Shown: positions 14,382 to 23,799 of the stretch, piece by piece
How the letters are laid out: each line of letters opens with the position of its first letter
How positions within the stretch are numbered: the stretch's first letter is position 1
DNA from: Prolixibacteraceae bacterium
GTDB lineage: Bacteria > Bacteroidota > Bacteroidia > Bacteroidales > Prolixibacteraceae
NCBI GenBank assembly: GCA_003457135.1
Contig: DMSQ01000039.1
Span: 1-38,001 of the forward strand
Length of the DNA: 38,001 nucleotides
Direction of reading: 5' to 3'
Translations under genes and position numbers: made by a program
Notes under the pieces: generated by a model
Databases searched by the model: none
What the model saw: the letters and a program-made list of their open reading frames with translations, nothing else
What the model was told of the DNA's origin: nothing

Positions 14382-16469
14382 ATGCTAAAATCAATTATCA
14401 AAACGATTGTTAATCGTTACCATATTGAAGCACAAAATGATATCCTGAAAATTATTGGCCTTCATGTGTTTATCATTCTCGGATTATTGACCGGTCTGGT
14501 CTTGTTTATACGCGACCTGACTGGCATCTCGGCTGACCCTTGTTTACCCGGCGATATTTCGATTCTCCTTATTTTTGGAATTGCGTTGTATGTATTGTTT
14601 TTTATCCGGTTTAATTGGGCTTTACAAATGTTTTTCCTGATTCCGTTAATTCCTTATTTTTTCTTCATCTCACCTTCAACCGCAATTCTTCCGAATCACC
14701 TTTCTGTTCAGGAGACCTTATTGACACTGACCCCTTTTTTGTTATTTTTTCTGTTATTCAGTGATAATAAAAAGGACATTTCCATTTATTTTGTGTTATC
14801 TTTTTTAACTCTTGGCCTGCATGTTTACTTTGCTGGTTTATCTGATTATTTTTTCCGGTTCAAATGGGAGGCCGGGACAATTTTTATCAATCCTTTTTTA
14901 ACTCTTTCAGCTTTTTATCTTGTTTCACTCCTGATTGCATGGAAATTTCAAAATGTCATCAATAAATTGACCGAAGAAAAGGAAAAGACAGAAAGTATTA
15001 TTAATCAAACCATTCGCAATCTTCCTCTGGGAATGCTGTTACTTGAAGTGGTTCAGGATGAATTTGGGACACCGTCGCATCTCGTCGTTCGAAAAACCAA
15101 TCATGCTTTTGAGCGGCTTTTCAGGATAACCTCGCGTGAAATCAAAGATCAAAAAACGGATGATGTGTTTCCTAAAATATTCAGAAGTTCGTTCGACTGG
15201 AATAAACAATACCTAAGTTCAAAAAAAAATCATTTCGCCTTTTATCTCGACCGGCTGGATAAACATTTTGAAGTGGATACCTTTAATCTTGCCAATAACC
15301 AGATTGTAAGTTTATTTACCGATGTCACTGTTAAGCAACGGACAATTATTGAACTGGAGGAAAGTAAACTACGTTATCAGGTGCTTCTGGAAGCCATTCC
15401 GGATTTGTTTTTTATTATTGACAAGGAAGGTGTTTATGTTGATTTTGTTTTTAAAGCTTCGGATGCACTTAAAATAAAACCGGATGACATTATCGGAAAT
15501 TCGATTTTTGAAGTTGGATTTTCAGAAAAAATGTCGAGTAAAATATTCCAATGTATCCAAAGCTGTATTGAACTTGATTCTATCGAAACTATAGAATATG
15601 CTTTGGAACTTGAAAGTTCGTCGGCCATGTTCGAAATGCGGATTGTCAGACTTTCCGATCATTCAGTAATTTCGCTGGCCCGCGACATCTCGAAACGTAA
15701 ACTGGCCGAAATCCAAATGGAAGAAGCTAAAAATAAAGCAGAGGATGCCGACCGGTTAAAAACCGCTTTTCTTGCCAATATATCGCACGAAATAAGAACT
15801 CCGATGAATGCCATCATCGGATTCTCTAAAATGATTGGTTCGCCGGAATTTGACGATGATGAGAAGAGTAAATTTGTTGAGATTATTATCACCAACGGAA
15901 AAGTATTGCTGACCTTGATCAACGACATGATCAGCCTCTCAAAAATTGAAAGCAACACGCTTGTGGTAAAAAAGGCGCCTTGCAGGGTAAATGATTTGAT
16001 GGTTTCTCTATACAAAGAATTTAGCTACGACCTGGAAGATCGTAAAAACATCCAATTAAAGGTAAATTGTGAAAATTCAAATCAGAAATTTGCCGTTACT
16101 ACCGACCAGGTTCTGCTTCAATCCATATTACAAAAACTTATCGAGAACGGAATTAAATTTACTGAAGAAGGCGAGGTTGAGTTCGGTTATCGGATTCTTG
16201 AATCTAACTTTCTTGAGTTTTTTGTGCGTGATACCGGTATCGGGATCGCCGAAAGGGATCAGGAACGGATTTTTGAAAGGTTCCACCAGCTCGACAACCG
16301 GACCATTCGCGCTTATGAAGGCACCGGTTTAGGCTTATCTATTGCCCAGCACTATGTACGTTTACTTGGCGGCAGTTTAAGTGTAAAATCCAAGCTTAAT
16401 CACGGTTCAACTTTTTTGTTTACAATTCCTTATAAAAAAGAGGAAAGTCCGCTGAAAATTGTTCGCTAA
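14382..16469 (+). CDS. Membrane PAS sensor histidine kinase
   Basis: A 695-residue sensor kinase. Residues about 20-190 hold roughly six hydrophobic helices with short loops, an integral membrane input domain. Two PAS-like domains follow (about 205-320 and 325-445; LLEAIPDLFFIIDKEGVY marks the second). The dimerisation/phosphoacceptor domain has ANISHEIRTPMNAIIGF with H469. The ATPase domain has LIENGIKFTEEG (N box), VRDTGIGIAERD (G1), FERFHQLD (F box) and GTGLGLSIAQHYV (G2). There is no receiver domain and no response regulator next to it, so it is an orphan and its partner is unknown. It is divergent from pruA; control of proline use is possible but nothing in the sequence shows it. Confidence 0.9.
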   Translation: MLKSIIKTIVNRYHIEAQNDILKIIGLHVFIILGLLTGLVLFIRDLTGISADPCLPGDISILLIFGIALYVLFFIRFNWALQMFFLIPLIPYFFFISPSTAILPNHLSVQETLLTLTPFLLFFLLFSDNKKDISIYFVLSFLTLGLHVYFAGLSDYFFRFKWEAGTIFINPFLTLSAFYLVSLLIAWKFQNVINKLTEEKEKTESIINQTIRNLPLGMLLLEVVQDEFGTPSHLVVRKTNHAFERLFRITSREIKDQKTDDVFPKIFRSSFDWNKQYLSSKKNHFAFYLDRLDKHFEVDTFNLANNQIVSLFTDVTVKQRTIIELEESKLRYQVLLEAIPDLFFIIDKEGVYVDFVFKASDALKIKPDDIIGNSIFEVGFSEKMSSKIFQCIQSCIELDSIETIEYALELESSSAMFEMRIVRLSDHSVISLARDISKRKLAEIQMEEAKNKAEDADRLKTAFLANISHEIRTPMNAIIGFSKMIGSPEFDDDEKSKFVEIIITNGKVLLTLINDMISLSKIESNTLVVKKAPCRVNDLMVSLYKEFSYDLEDRKNIQLKVNCENSNQKFAVTTDQVLLQSILQKLIENGIKFTEEGEVEFGYRILESNFLEFFVRDTGIGIAERDQERIFERFHQLDNRTIRAYEGTGLGLSIAQHYVRLLGGSLSVKSKLNHGSTFLFTIPYKKEESPLKIVR

Positions 16470-16495
16470 TCCATCCCACTTTACTTTAACCATTA

Positions 16496-17785
16496 TTACC
16501 TGATTGCCGAGTTAAGGTTCGTAAACCCGACCAGGCGGTCGAACCGGCCAGCCTGATCGCGATAATAGGCAAATATCTGGTAATCGTTTTCGGTCATATA
16601 ATGAGTTCCTTCCAGATTTACCGAATCTGCTTTTTTAGCCCCTTCAGGAACATAAACGTATTGGTAATTGTAATATCCCTGCTTGAGCAGCAACGAAAGT
16701 TCATAACCTGCGCTTGTGAAATTCCATTTCATTTCGTTTGTTTTGTTGGCATTCCAGCCCGTTAATGCGCCAAATACATTTACCGATCCGCCAACCAACT
16801 GACTTTGCATGGGTAAATAAAAATGCACAAACATATAATCACATTCCGTATCCAAATCAGTCACCCGGTCCTGGCTTTCGATAACGAAATTGCCATTCAT
16901 CTCTTTATACGGGCTGTATTTTTTATTGCTTCGGATGGCATCGGGGAGGACCGTTACATGATAATAAGGCCTGATGAATTTGATGTCCTCAATATTTTCA
17001 CCGTTGTACCTTCTTGTCCGGATGTCAAAATACCTGAATTCATTTCCGCCCGGAAATACATTTTCTTTATTGTAGTCGTAATCCAACACATTATCACGAA
17101 TGAAACTGGGTTTCAGATTAAGGATGGCATTGTCCCACCGCCTGTTCTGCATCAGCACAACTTTAATATCGTCACGCGGGTTCAGGAGTTTTAATTGCTG
17201 GTTGATAACTTTAAAATCAACCTCCTGATTTTCGCCATTGAACGGATCGAAGGTTGCTTTTTTCACCAGTCCTTCAATTTTGACCGAAGGCTCAACCACA
17301 TAAAACCTTTGGATTAAAACCAGATTTTCACGGTTGTTTTCCTCGAAAACCACCAATGCGTAATTTCCTGAATATTTTGGGGCACAATCGTCATTAGGAA
17401 TCTGAACCTGATAGTTCACAAATTTGACCGTCGTATTAAAGCTCATAGCATAATCCTTCACCGGATTATCCGGAAATCCGGTCAGGTATTCGTTCTGTTG
17501 AATATAGGATTCATTCCAGTTTACATCGCAATGAATTAGAGTATAGGTAAAGTTTTTTACATCTTCGGCAAGTTCATCAAATTTAAGCACTAGTTTAGTA
17601 TCGGTTCCAAGCTCGATTACAGGATTTGAAAGTTCATTTCCGATGCGGTATAACTGAACTGATTTGATTTCTTCACGGTAAACCGCATTCTGATAATAAA
17701 ACGGATCAGTTTTTTTTGAAGCTCCTGAATTTAACGTTAAGATAACATTCAGGATAGTAAAAAAGAGCGCTATATTACGGTTCAT
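16496..17785 (-). CDS. Type IX secretion plug-like protein (DUF5103)
   Basis: A 429-residue exported protein with a signal peptide (NRNIALFFTILNVILTLNSG). Segments such as IKSVQLYRIGNELSNPVIEL, LKFDELAEDVKNFTYTLIHC with DVNWNES, NEYLTGF, and the later FRYFDIRTRR match the family once called DUF5103, now linked to the plug of the type IX translocon (T9SS plug domain, PF17116). The plug closes the periplasmic side of the SprA channel. The frame is open to 17911, but ATG 17785 gives a proper signal peptide and is preferred. It is transcribed alone, divergent from nqrA. Its presence suggests that the host uses type IX secretion. Confidence 0.85.
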   Translation of the reverse strand: MNRNIALFFTILNVILTLNSGASKKTDPFYYQNAVYREEIKSVQLYRIGNELSNPVIELGTDTKLVLKFDELAEDVKNFTYTLIHCDVNWNESYIQQNEYLTGFPDNPVKDYAMSFNTTVKFVNYQVQIPNDDCAPKYSGNYALVVFEENNRENLVLIQRFYVVEPSVKIEGLVKKATFDPFNGENQEVDFKVINQQLKLLNPRDDIKVVLMQNRRWDNAILNLKPSFIRDNVLDYDYNKENVFPGGNEFRYFDIRTRRYNGENIEDIKFIRPYYHVTVLPDAIRSNKKYSPYKEMNGNFVIESQDRVTDLDTECDYMFVHFYLPMQSQLVGGSVNVFGALTGWNANKTNEMKWNFTSAGYELSLLLKQGYYNYQYVYVPEGAKKADSVNLEGTHYMTENDYQIFAYYRDQAGRFDRLVGFTNLNSAIR

Positions 17786-17914
17786 TTTTAATCGGATTTT
17801 ATGAAAATATGGAGAAAAACGGCACTGACAGGAAAAATTAAAAAAAATGTGATATTTTGATAACGAATTCAAATGGAAAAATATTTCAATGAATATAAGT
17901 TTGTCAAACAAAGA

Positions 17915-17944
17915 TTGTGAAAAGTTTTTAAATCCGTACTTTTA
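17915..17944 (+). promoter_or_regulatory. Probable nqr operon promoter
   Basis: TTG (17915-17917), a 19-bp spacer and TACTTTTA (17937-17944) fit the -33/-7 layout of Bacteroidota promoters, with one deviation from TAnnTTTG. The leader to ATG 17977 would be about 28 nt and contains AGGGA as a ribosome site. A small palindrome, GTTTG-T-CAAAC at 17899-17909, lies just upstream and could bind a regulator. Confidence 0.4.
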
Positions 17945-17976
17945 AAAACTCAATATAAACCATACAAGGGAATACA

Positions 17977-19332
17977 ATGTTAAAGGTTATCAATTTAAAA
18001 CGTGGATTAGATATCCGTTTAAAAGTGGATGCCGAAAAAGTTCTTGCAGCGTCGGTCGAAGCGGAAAAGGTTGCCCTTAAACCGACCGACTTTCCAGGAC
18101 TCGTACCAAAAATTCTGGTAAAGGCCGGACAGGAAGTCAAAGCCGGGGATCCGATTTTTTTCGATAAATACAATCCTGAAATTTTACTTACTGCTCCTGC
18201 CAGTGGTGAAGTATTGGCTGTGAACAGAGGTGAACGAAGAAAGGTTCTGGAGATTGTTATTAAAGCTGATGGCAAAAACAATTCTGCTGAATTTGTTAAA
18301 GCTGATCCTAATAAACTCTCGCGCGAAGAAATTAAAGAAGTTTTGAAGAAGAGCGGATTGTGGGCGTTTTTGAAACAGAGACCTTATGGCACTGTCGCAA
18401 AACCCGAAAGCGCCCCGCTTCATATTTTTATTTCAGGTTTTGATTCAGCCCCTTTGGCCCCTGATTATGAGTTTATACTGAAAGATCAATCATCTGCATT
18501 TCAAACCGGGATTAATGCGCTTGCAAAATTAACCGACGGCAAAATTCATGTCGGAATTCGCCCCGATCAGGCAAACGGTTTCTTCTCAGGTATAAAAAAC
18601 ATAGAAACCACACAATTTTCAGGTCCGCATCCGGCCGGAAATGTTGGCGTTCAGATTCACCATGTCAGTCCGATCAGCAAGGGAGACCTCATTTGGACAA
18701 TTAATCCACAGGAAGTAATTTATATGGGCCGCTTATTCGAATCAGGAAAAATTGATTTTTCAAAAATCATCGCGCTTACTGGTTCTGAAGTCGTTTCTCC
18801 TAAGTATTTCAAGGTTATTCATGGAGCTTGTCTTTCAAATCTGTTGAAAAAAGCAACGCGCCAGGAAGGAAAAGAACGTATTATTTCGGGTAATGTACTG
18901 ACCGGAACTCAGGTTGAAGCCGATGATTTTCTGGGATTTTACGACCAACAGGTTACCGTAATTCCGGAAGGTGATTATTATGAATTTTTAGGCTGGGCAA
19001 TGCCGCGACTAAACAAATTCAGTATCTCCCATTCGTATTTTTCCTGGCTTACCCCAAATAAAAAATACAAAGCCGATTCAAACCTGAATGGAGAAGAGAG
19101 GGCTTTGGTAGTGACAGGACAATATGACAAAGTGCTCCCCATGGATATACTTCCGGTATTCCTGATGAAAGCCATTATTGCCGGCGATATAGACAAGATG
19201 GAACAGTTGGGTATTTATGAAGTGATAGAAGAAGATTTGGCTTTGTGCGAATATGTATGTACTTCGAAAACGGAAGTACAGAGTATTTTGCGCCAAGGGA
19301 TCACTTTGATGATTAAAGAACTGGGTAATTAA
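17977..19332 (+). CDS. nqrA: Na+-translocating NADH:quinone reductase subunit A
   Basis: A 451-residue peripheral subunit of Na+-NQR, which oxidises NADH, reduces quinone and pumps sodium out. NqrA sits on the cytoplasmic face and contributes to quinone binding. It has the N-terminal VINLKRGLDIRLK, the lipoyl-like KAGQEVKAGDPIFFDK, PASGEVLAVNRGERRKVLEI, and the later HPAGNVGVQIHHVSPI and QVTVIPEGDYYEFLGW segments. It is the first gene of the six-gene operon; nqrB follows after 13 bp. Length matches the family (about 450). Confidence 0.95.
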   Translation: MLKVINLKRGLDIRLKVDAEKVLAASVEAEKVALKPTDFPGLVPKILVKAGQEVKAGDPIFFDKYNPEILLTAPASGEVLAVNRGERRKVLEIVIKADGKNNSAEFVKADPNKLSREEIKEVLKKSGLWAFLKQRPYGTVAKPESAPLHIFISGFDSAPLAPDYEFILKDQSSAFQTGINALAKLTDGKIHVGIRPDQANGFFSGIKNIETTQFSGPHPAGNVGVQIHHVSPISKGDLIWTINPQEVIYMGRLFESGKIDFSKIIALTGSEVVSPKYFKVIHGACLSNLLKKATRQEGKERIISGNVLTGTQVEADDFLGFYDQQVTVIPEGDYYEFLGWAMPRLNKFSISHSYFSWLTPNKKYKADSNLNGEERALVVTGQYDKVLPMDILPVFLMKAIIAGDIDKMEQLGIYEVIEEDLALCEYVCTSKTEVQSILRQGITLMIKELGN

Positions 19333-19345
19333 CAAGAGATTTAAG

Positions 19346-20509
19346 ATGAAATCACTCCGAAAATTTATAGACAAAAATAAGCCGCTTTTTCAAAAAGGAG
19401 GTAAGCTGGCCAAATTAGGATCAACGTTTGGCGCTATCGAAACATTCCTGTTTACACCCAATCATACTTCCAAATCAGGAGTTCACATTCATGACGCTAT
19501 TGATTTAAAAAGGACAATGACTGTTGTGATTTTGGCTTTGGTTCCTGCTTTGCTTTTCGGAAGCTGGAATATTGGCTATCAGAATGGTCTTGCATTTGGC
19601 ATCGAAAGAAGCCTGATTGAAAACTTCCTTTTCGGATTTATGAAAATACTTCCTATCATGGTTGTTTCATACGGGGTCGGACTTGGTATTGAATTCATTG
19701 CCGCACAAATCCGGGGGCATGAAGTCAACGAAGGATATCTGGTGACAGGAATATTAATCCCCTTAATTCTGCCGGTAAACATTCCTCTGTGGATGGTTGC
19801 CCTTGCCGTAACTTTTGCCGTAATTTTTGGTAAAGAAATCTTTGGCGGAACAGGTTATAACATCATGAATGTAGCGCTGATGGCCCGGGCGTTTTTATTC
19901 TTTGCATATCCAATGCAAATGTCAGGGGATGCTGTTTGGATATACGAATTACCCACCAAACTTCCTGTTGACGGTTTTTCAGGAGCGACACCACTAGCCC
20001 AAATAGCACAGGGAACTTCTGCGAAAATGGCCTCATTTCATGATATGTTTATGGGTTTTATTCCAGGTTCAATCGGTGAAACTTCAACACTTGCCATTTT
20101 AATTGGAGCCGCAATCCTTATTTTTACAGGCATCGGAAGTTGGAAAATTATGCTTTCAACAGTACTGGGAGCGCTTGCTATCGGGTTCCTTTGTAATATT
20201 CTGGCTGTAAACGAATATATGACATTACCTCCTTACTATCATTTGGTAATGGGTGGGTTCGCATTTGGGGCCGTTTTTATGGCTACCGATCCGGTAACCG
20301 CATCACATACCGAAAAAGGCAAATGGATTTATGGTTTTATGATCGGGGTTTTTGCGGTGCTGATCCGTGTTTTCAATCCTGCTTATCCCGAAGGAATGAT
20401 GTTAGCCATTCTGCTTATGAATGTCTGGTCTCCACTAATTGATTATTTTGTTGTGGAGAATCATATCAAACGCAGACTAAAAAGAGACAAAATGAAAGGT
20501 AACACTTAA
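19346..20509 (+). CDS. nqrB: Na+-NQR subunit B
   Basis: A 387-residue membrane subunit with about ten helices. It carries a covalently bound FMN on a threonine; the motif DGFSGATPLAQIA places it at T215. The N-terminal NHTSKSGVHIHDAIDLKRTM and the conserved GFAFGAVFMATDPVTASHTE are typical. NqrB forms part of the sodium path and the riboflavin/quinone region. It is 13 bp after nqrA and 12 bp before nqrC. The end is basic (KRRLKRDKMK), as expected for a cytoplasmic tail. Confidence 0.95.
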   Translation: MKSLRKFIDKNKPLFQKGGKLAKLGSTFGAIETFLFTPNHTSKSGVHIHDAIDLKRTMTVVILALVPALLFGSWNIGYQNGLAFGIERSLIENFLFGFMKILPIMVVSYGVGLGIEFIAAQIRGHEVNEGYLVTGILIPLILPVNIPLWMVALAVTFAVIFGKEIFGGTGYNIMNVALMARAFLFFAYPMQMSGDAVWIYELPTKLPVDGFSGATPLAQIAQGTSAKMASFHDMFMGFIPGSIGETSTLAILIGAAILIFTGIGSWKIMLSTVLGALAIGFLCNILAVNEYMTLPPYYHLVMGGFAFGAVFMATDPVTASHTEKGKWIYGFMIGVFAVLIRVFNPAYPEGMMLAILLMNVWSPLIDYFVVENHIKRRLKRDKMKGNT

Positions 20510-20521
20510 AAAAGGAGAACT

Positions 20522-21229
20522 ATGAAGAACTTTAGTAATACCTATATATTTATCTTTTCCATCGTCATGGTTGTTATTGTAGCTTTGATGCTGTCATTAG
20601 CTGCCATGCAATTAAAACCATTTCAGGACAAGAACATTGAGATAGAGAAAAAACAAAATATTCTCGCTTCGATCCGGATTAAATCAACGGTAAAGGACGC
20701 TGTTGATTTATATGGCAAATATATTACCGACAGTTATGTACTCAATAATAAAGGTGAAAGACAGGAAGGCGTTGAAGCATTTACTGTTGAGTTAAAGAAT
20801 GAACTCGGCAAACCTGCTTTGGAAAGATTATTGCCTGTTTATGTTGGTACACTCGACAACCAGTCGAAGGCTTATGTAATGCCGCTTCGTGGCAAAGGTC
20901 TTTGGGGCCCGATCTGGGGATATATTTCGTTACAACCTGATATGAATACGGTTTATGGTTCTGTGTTTGACCATCAGGGCGAGACTCCGGGACTTGGCGC
21001 TGAGATTTCAACCGAATGGTTTCAAAAACCTTTCATCGGTAAAACTATCTTTAAAGACTCTACAGAGTTTGTCTCCATAAAAGTATTGAAAGGCGGAGCA
21101 AAGAAAGACGATCCACATGCTGTGGATGCCATTTCAGGAGGAACAATCACCTCCAAATCGCTTGAGGCCATGCTTGATTCGTGCCTGGTTCAATACAAAC
21201 CTTATTTTATTCAAAACCGTCACAAATAA
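20522..21229 (+). CDS. nqrC: Na+-NQR subunit C
   Basis: A 235-residue subunit with one N-terminal membrane helix (YIFIFSIVMVVIVALMLSLA) and a periplasmic FMN-binding domain. GKGLWGPIWGYISLQPD and GETPGLGAEI are family marks. The covalent FMN threonine is T208 in AISGGTITSKSLEAML, where many homologues read SGAT. It receives electrons within the complex on the outer face. A strong ribosome site, AAGGAGAAC, precedes the ATG, one of the clearest in the window. Confidence 0.95.
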   Translation: MKNFSNTYIFIFSIVMVVIVALMLSLAAMQLKPFQDKNIEIEKKQNILASIRIKSTVKDAVDLYGKYITDSYVLNNKGERQEGVEAFTVELKNELGKPALERLLPVYVGTLDNQSKAYVMPLRGKGLWGPIWGYISLQPDMNTVYGSVFDHQGETPGLGAEISTEWFQKPFIGKTIFKDSTEFVSIKVLKGGAKKDDPHAVDAISGGTITSKSLEAMLDSCLVQYKPYFIQNRHK

Positions 21230-21241
21230 AACCAGATAACA

Positions 21242-21874
21242 ATGAGCATAATCTCTTCAAAAAACTTTAAGCTGCTGGCGAACCCCCTGAATCTGGAGAA
21301 CCCGGTAACGGTGCAGATCCTGGGAATTTGTTCGGCCCTGGCAGTGACCACCAAATTGAAACCCGCTATTGTTATGGGTCTATCGGTTATCGTAGTTACA
21401 GCCTTCTCTAACCTGGCTATTTCTGCCATGCGTCAATATATCCCACCACGTATCCGCATCATAGTACAATTGGTTGTGGTTGCCTCGATGGTCATTCTGG
21501 TTGACCAGCTTCTAAGGGCATTTGTTTACGATGTCAGCAAACAACTTTCTGTTTACGTCGGTTTGATCATCACCAATTGTATCATTATGGGCCGGTTGGA
21601 AGCTTTTGCGATGGGCAATAAACCCTGGCCTTCGTTCATGGATGGAATTGGAAACGGAATTGGTTATTCCATTATATTAATTGTAGTGGCCTTTATTCGT
21701 GAACTCTTTGGGTCGGGGGCCATACTTGGATTTCAGGTTGTACCACAATCCTTTTACGACGCGGGATACATTAATAACGGAATGATGATTATGCCTACGA
21801 TGGCCCTGGTTCTGGTTGGTGTTATTATCTGGATACAACGCAGCTTTAATAAAGAACTCATTGAAAAAGAATAA
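21242..21874 (+). CDS. nqrD: Na+-NQR subunit D
   Basis: A 210-residue integral membrane subunit with six helices, homologous to NqrE with inverted topology. C30 in ILGICSALAVTTK and C113 in IITNCIIMGR correspond to the cysteines that, together with those of NqrE, hold an iron-sulfur centre inside the membrane. NKPWPSFMDGIGNGIGY is a family signature. It starts 12 bp after nqrC and ends 20 bp before nqrE. Confidence 0.95.
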   Translation: MSIISSKNFKLLANPLNLENPVTVQILGICSALAVTTKLKPAIVMGLSVIVVTAFSNLAISAMRQYIPPRIRIIVQLVVVASMVILVDQLLRAFVYDVSKQLSVYVGLIITNCIIMGRLEAFAMGNKPWPSFMDGIGNGIGYSIILIVVAFIRELFGSGAILGFQVVPQSFYDAGYINNGMMIMPTMALVLVGVIIWIQRSFNKELIEKE

Positions 21875-21894
21875 TCTCTGTAAATAAAACGATT

Positions 21895-22512
21895 ATGCAA
21901 GAAATTATAAACATATTCATACGGTCGGTTTTTATAGACAATATGGTCTTTGCTTATTTCCTCGGGATGTGTTCCTATCTCGCGGTATCAAAGACTGTAA
22001 AAACTTCAATCGGACTTGGGGCAGCAGTAATATTTGTTCAGATTATTACAGTTCCGGTAAATTACTTATTGCTAAAGTATGTTATGCACCCAGGTGCACT
22101 TGCCTGGCTGGGCGACGGATTTAAAGATATTGATCTGTCATTCCTCAGCTTTATGGTTTTTATTGCAATCATTGCTGGCATGGTTCAGTTAGTTGAAATG
22201 GTTATTGAAAAATTCTCACCAGCCTTATACAATTCACTCGGAATCTTCCTACCCTTGATCGCTGTAAACTGCGCTATTCTTGGAGGATCATTATTCATGG
22301 AACAAAGAGACTACAAAAACATCGGAGAAGTTTTATCATGGGGTTTAGGTTCAGGAGTTGGCTGGGCTCTGGCGATTGTTTCACTTGCCGCTGTGCGTGA
22401 AAAGCTGAAATACAACAAAATCCCAGCTCCTCTCCGGGGAATTGGCATAACCTTTATTATAACCGGCTTAATGGGAATTGCTTTCATGAGTTTCCTCGGA
22501 ATTAAAGTTTAA
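21895..22512 (+). CDS. nqrE: Na+-NQR subunit E
   Basis: A 205-residue six-helix membrane subunit, partner of NqrD. C26 in FLGMCSYLAVSK and C126 in AVNCAILGGSLFM are the expected iron-sulfur ligands. NMVFAYFLGMC at the start and VREKLKYNKIPAPLRGIGI near the end are standard for NqrE and distinguish it from RnfA, as does the full nqrABCDEF order. It ends 21 bp before nqrF. Confidence 0.95.
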   Translation: MQEIINIFIRSVFIDNMVFAYFLGMCSYLAVSKTVKTSIGLGAAVIFVQIITVPVNYLLLKYVMHPGALAWLGDGFKDIDLSFLSFMVFIAIIAGMVQLVEMVIEKFSPALYNSLGIFLPLIAVNCAILGGSLFMEQRDYKNIGEVLSWGLGSGVGWALAIVSLAAVREKLKYNKIPAPLRGIGITFIITGLMGIAFMSFLGIKV

Positions 22513-22533
22513 TACGAACAAAATTCAAATCCA

Positions 22534-23790
22534 ATGATATTAGGTTCAGTCATTTTTGTAATAATTTCAAGTATTGTGGCCTTTTTAGTCATCGTACTGT
22601 TATTGGTTTCAACGCTTTTGTATGCACGGGCTAAACTCACTGCAGTTGGTCGGGTAAAAATTACCATCAACGACGAAAAGGAAGTTACTGTTAATCCCGG
22701 AAGTTCATTGCTTTCCACCTTATCCGAAAGTGGAATATTTCTTCCTTCTGCCTGTGGCGGCGGAGGTACGTGCGCACAATGCCGTTGTCAGGTAGTAGAA
22801 GGTGGCGGTTCGATTCTTGCAACCGAAACCGATCATTTTACCCGAAAGGAACAACAGGAACACTGGCGGCTTGGCTGTCAGATAAAGGTTCGGGAAGACA
22901 TGAAAATCAAGGTTCCGGAACACATACTTGGCGTAAAAAAATGGGAATGCGAAGTTGTTTCAAACAACAATGTGGCTACTTACATTAAAGAATTTGTTGT
23001 GAAACTTCCTGAGGGTGAAAGCCTGAATTTCAAATCAGGTGGATACATCCAGATTGATGTGCCGGAGATTACCGTTGATTTCAAAGACATGATTATTGGC
23101 GACGAATATCGCCCGGAATGGGAACGATATGGCATGTTTAAACTTCAGATGAAAAATCCGGAACCAACATTCCGCGCTTATTCAATGGCCAATCACCCTG
23201 CCGAAGGAAATATTATAATGCTGAACATTCGTATTGCAACTCCTCCATTTGACAGGGTTAATGGTGGATTTCAGAAAATAAATCCCGGTATTTGTTCTTC
23301 CTTCGTCTTTTCACGGAAAGCTGGTGACAAAGTTACTATTTCAGGCCCCTATGGCGAATTCTTCCTGAAAAAGAACGATAACGAAATGATGTTTATTGGC
23401 GGGGGCGCCGGTATGGCCCCCATGCGTTCACATCTTTTCCACTTGTTCCATACGGTCAAAGAAACCACCAAAAAAGTTTCTTTCTGGTATGGCGCCCGTT
23501 CATGGAGGGAAGTATTCTACTACGAAGAATTTACCGACATACAGAACAGGTTTCCAAATTTCACGTTTAACCTTGCCCTCTCTGATCCTCAGCCCGAAGA
23601 TAACTGGACCGGCCACAAAGGCTTTATCCATCAGGTAATTTACGATCAGTACCTGAGTAAACATGAGGAGCCCGAAGAAATTGATTATTACCTTTGTGGT
23701 CCGCCAATGATGAACAACGCAGTAAACAAGATGTTATATGATTTGGGAGTACCCGACGAAAACGTCTTGTTTGATGATTTTGGCGGATAA
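22534..23790 (+). CDS. nqrF: Na+-NQR subunit F (NADH-oxidising)
   Basis: A 418-residue electron entry subunit. An N-terminal membrane helix is followed by a plant-type [2Fe-2S] ferredoxin domain with C74, C80, C83 and C115 (CGGGGTCAQC and RLGCQ). Next is an FAD domain with the RAYSMAN motif at about residues 214-220 and an NADH domain with FIGGGAGMAPMRSH and YYLCGPPMMNNAV, ending in the conserved DENVLFDDFGG. It takes hydride from NADH and passes single electrons to the membrane subunits. It is the last nqr gene; an alpha/beta hydrolase begins 9 bp later. No apbE flavin transferase gene lies in the window. Confidence 0.96.
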   Translation: MILGSVIFVIISSIVAFLVIVLLLVSTLLYARAKLTAVGRVKITINDEKEVTVNPGSSLLSTLSESGIFLPSACGGGGTCAQCRCQVVEGGGSILATETDHFTRKEQQEHWRLGCQIKVREDMKIKVPEHILGVKKWECEVVSNNNVATYIKEFVVKLPEGESLNFKSGGYIQIDVPEITVDFKDMIIGDEYRPEWERYGMFKLQMKNPEPTFRAYSMANHPAEGNIIMLNIRIATPPFDRVNGGFQKINPGICSSFVFSRKAGDKVTISGPYGEFFLKKNDNEMMFIGGGAGMAPMRSHLFHLFHTVKETTKKVSFWYGARSWREVFYYEEFTDIQNRFPNFTFNLALSDPQPEDNWTGHKGFIHQVIYDQYLSKHEEPEEIDYYLCGPPMMNNAVNKMLYDLGVPDENVLFDDFGG

Positions 23791-23799
23791 AACGACAAC

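Noticed and set aside
17786..17911. Longer N-terminus for the T9SS plug-like protein
   Set aside because: Starting at 17785 gives a clean signal peptide; the upstream residues look like translated intergenic sequence.
23396..23638. 80-codon plus-strand frame inside nqrF
   Set aside because: It is an alternative frame within a well-supported conserved gene.
17977..23790. Rnf complex instead of Nqr
   Set aside because: Gene order nqrABCDEF, NqrA and the NqrF ferredoxin/FAD/NADH architecture are specific to Nqr.
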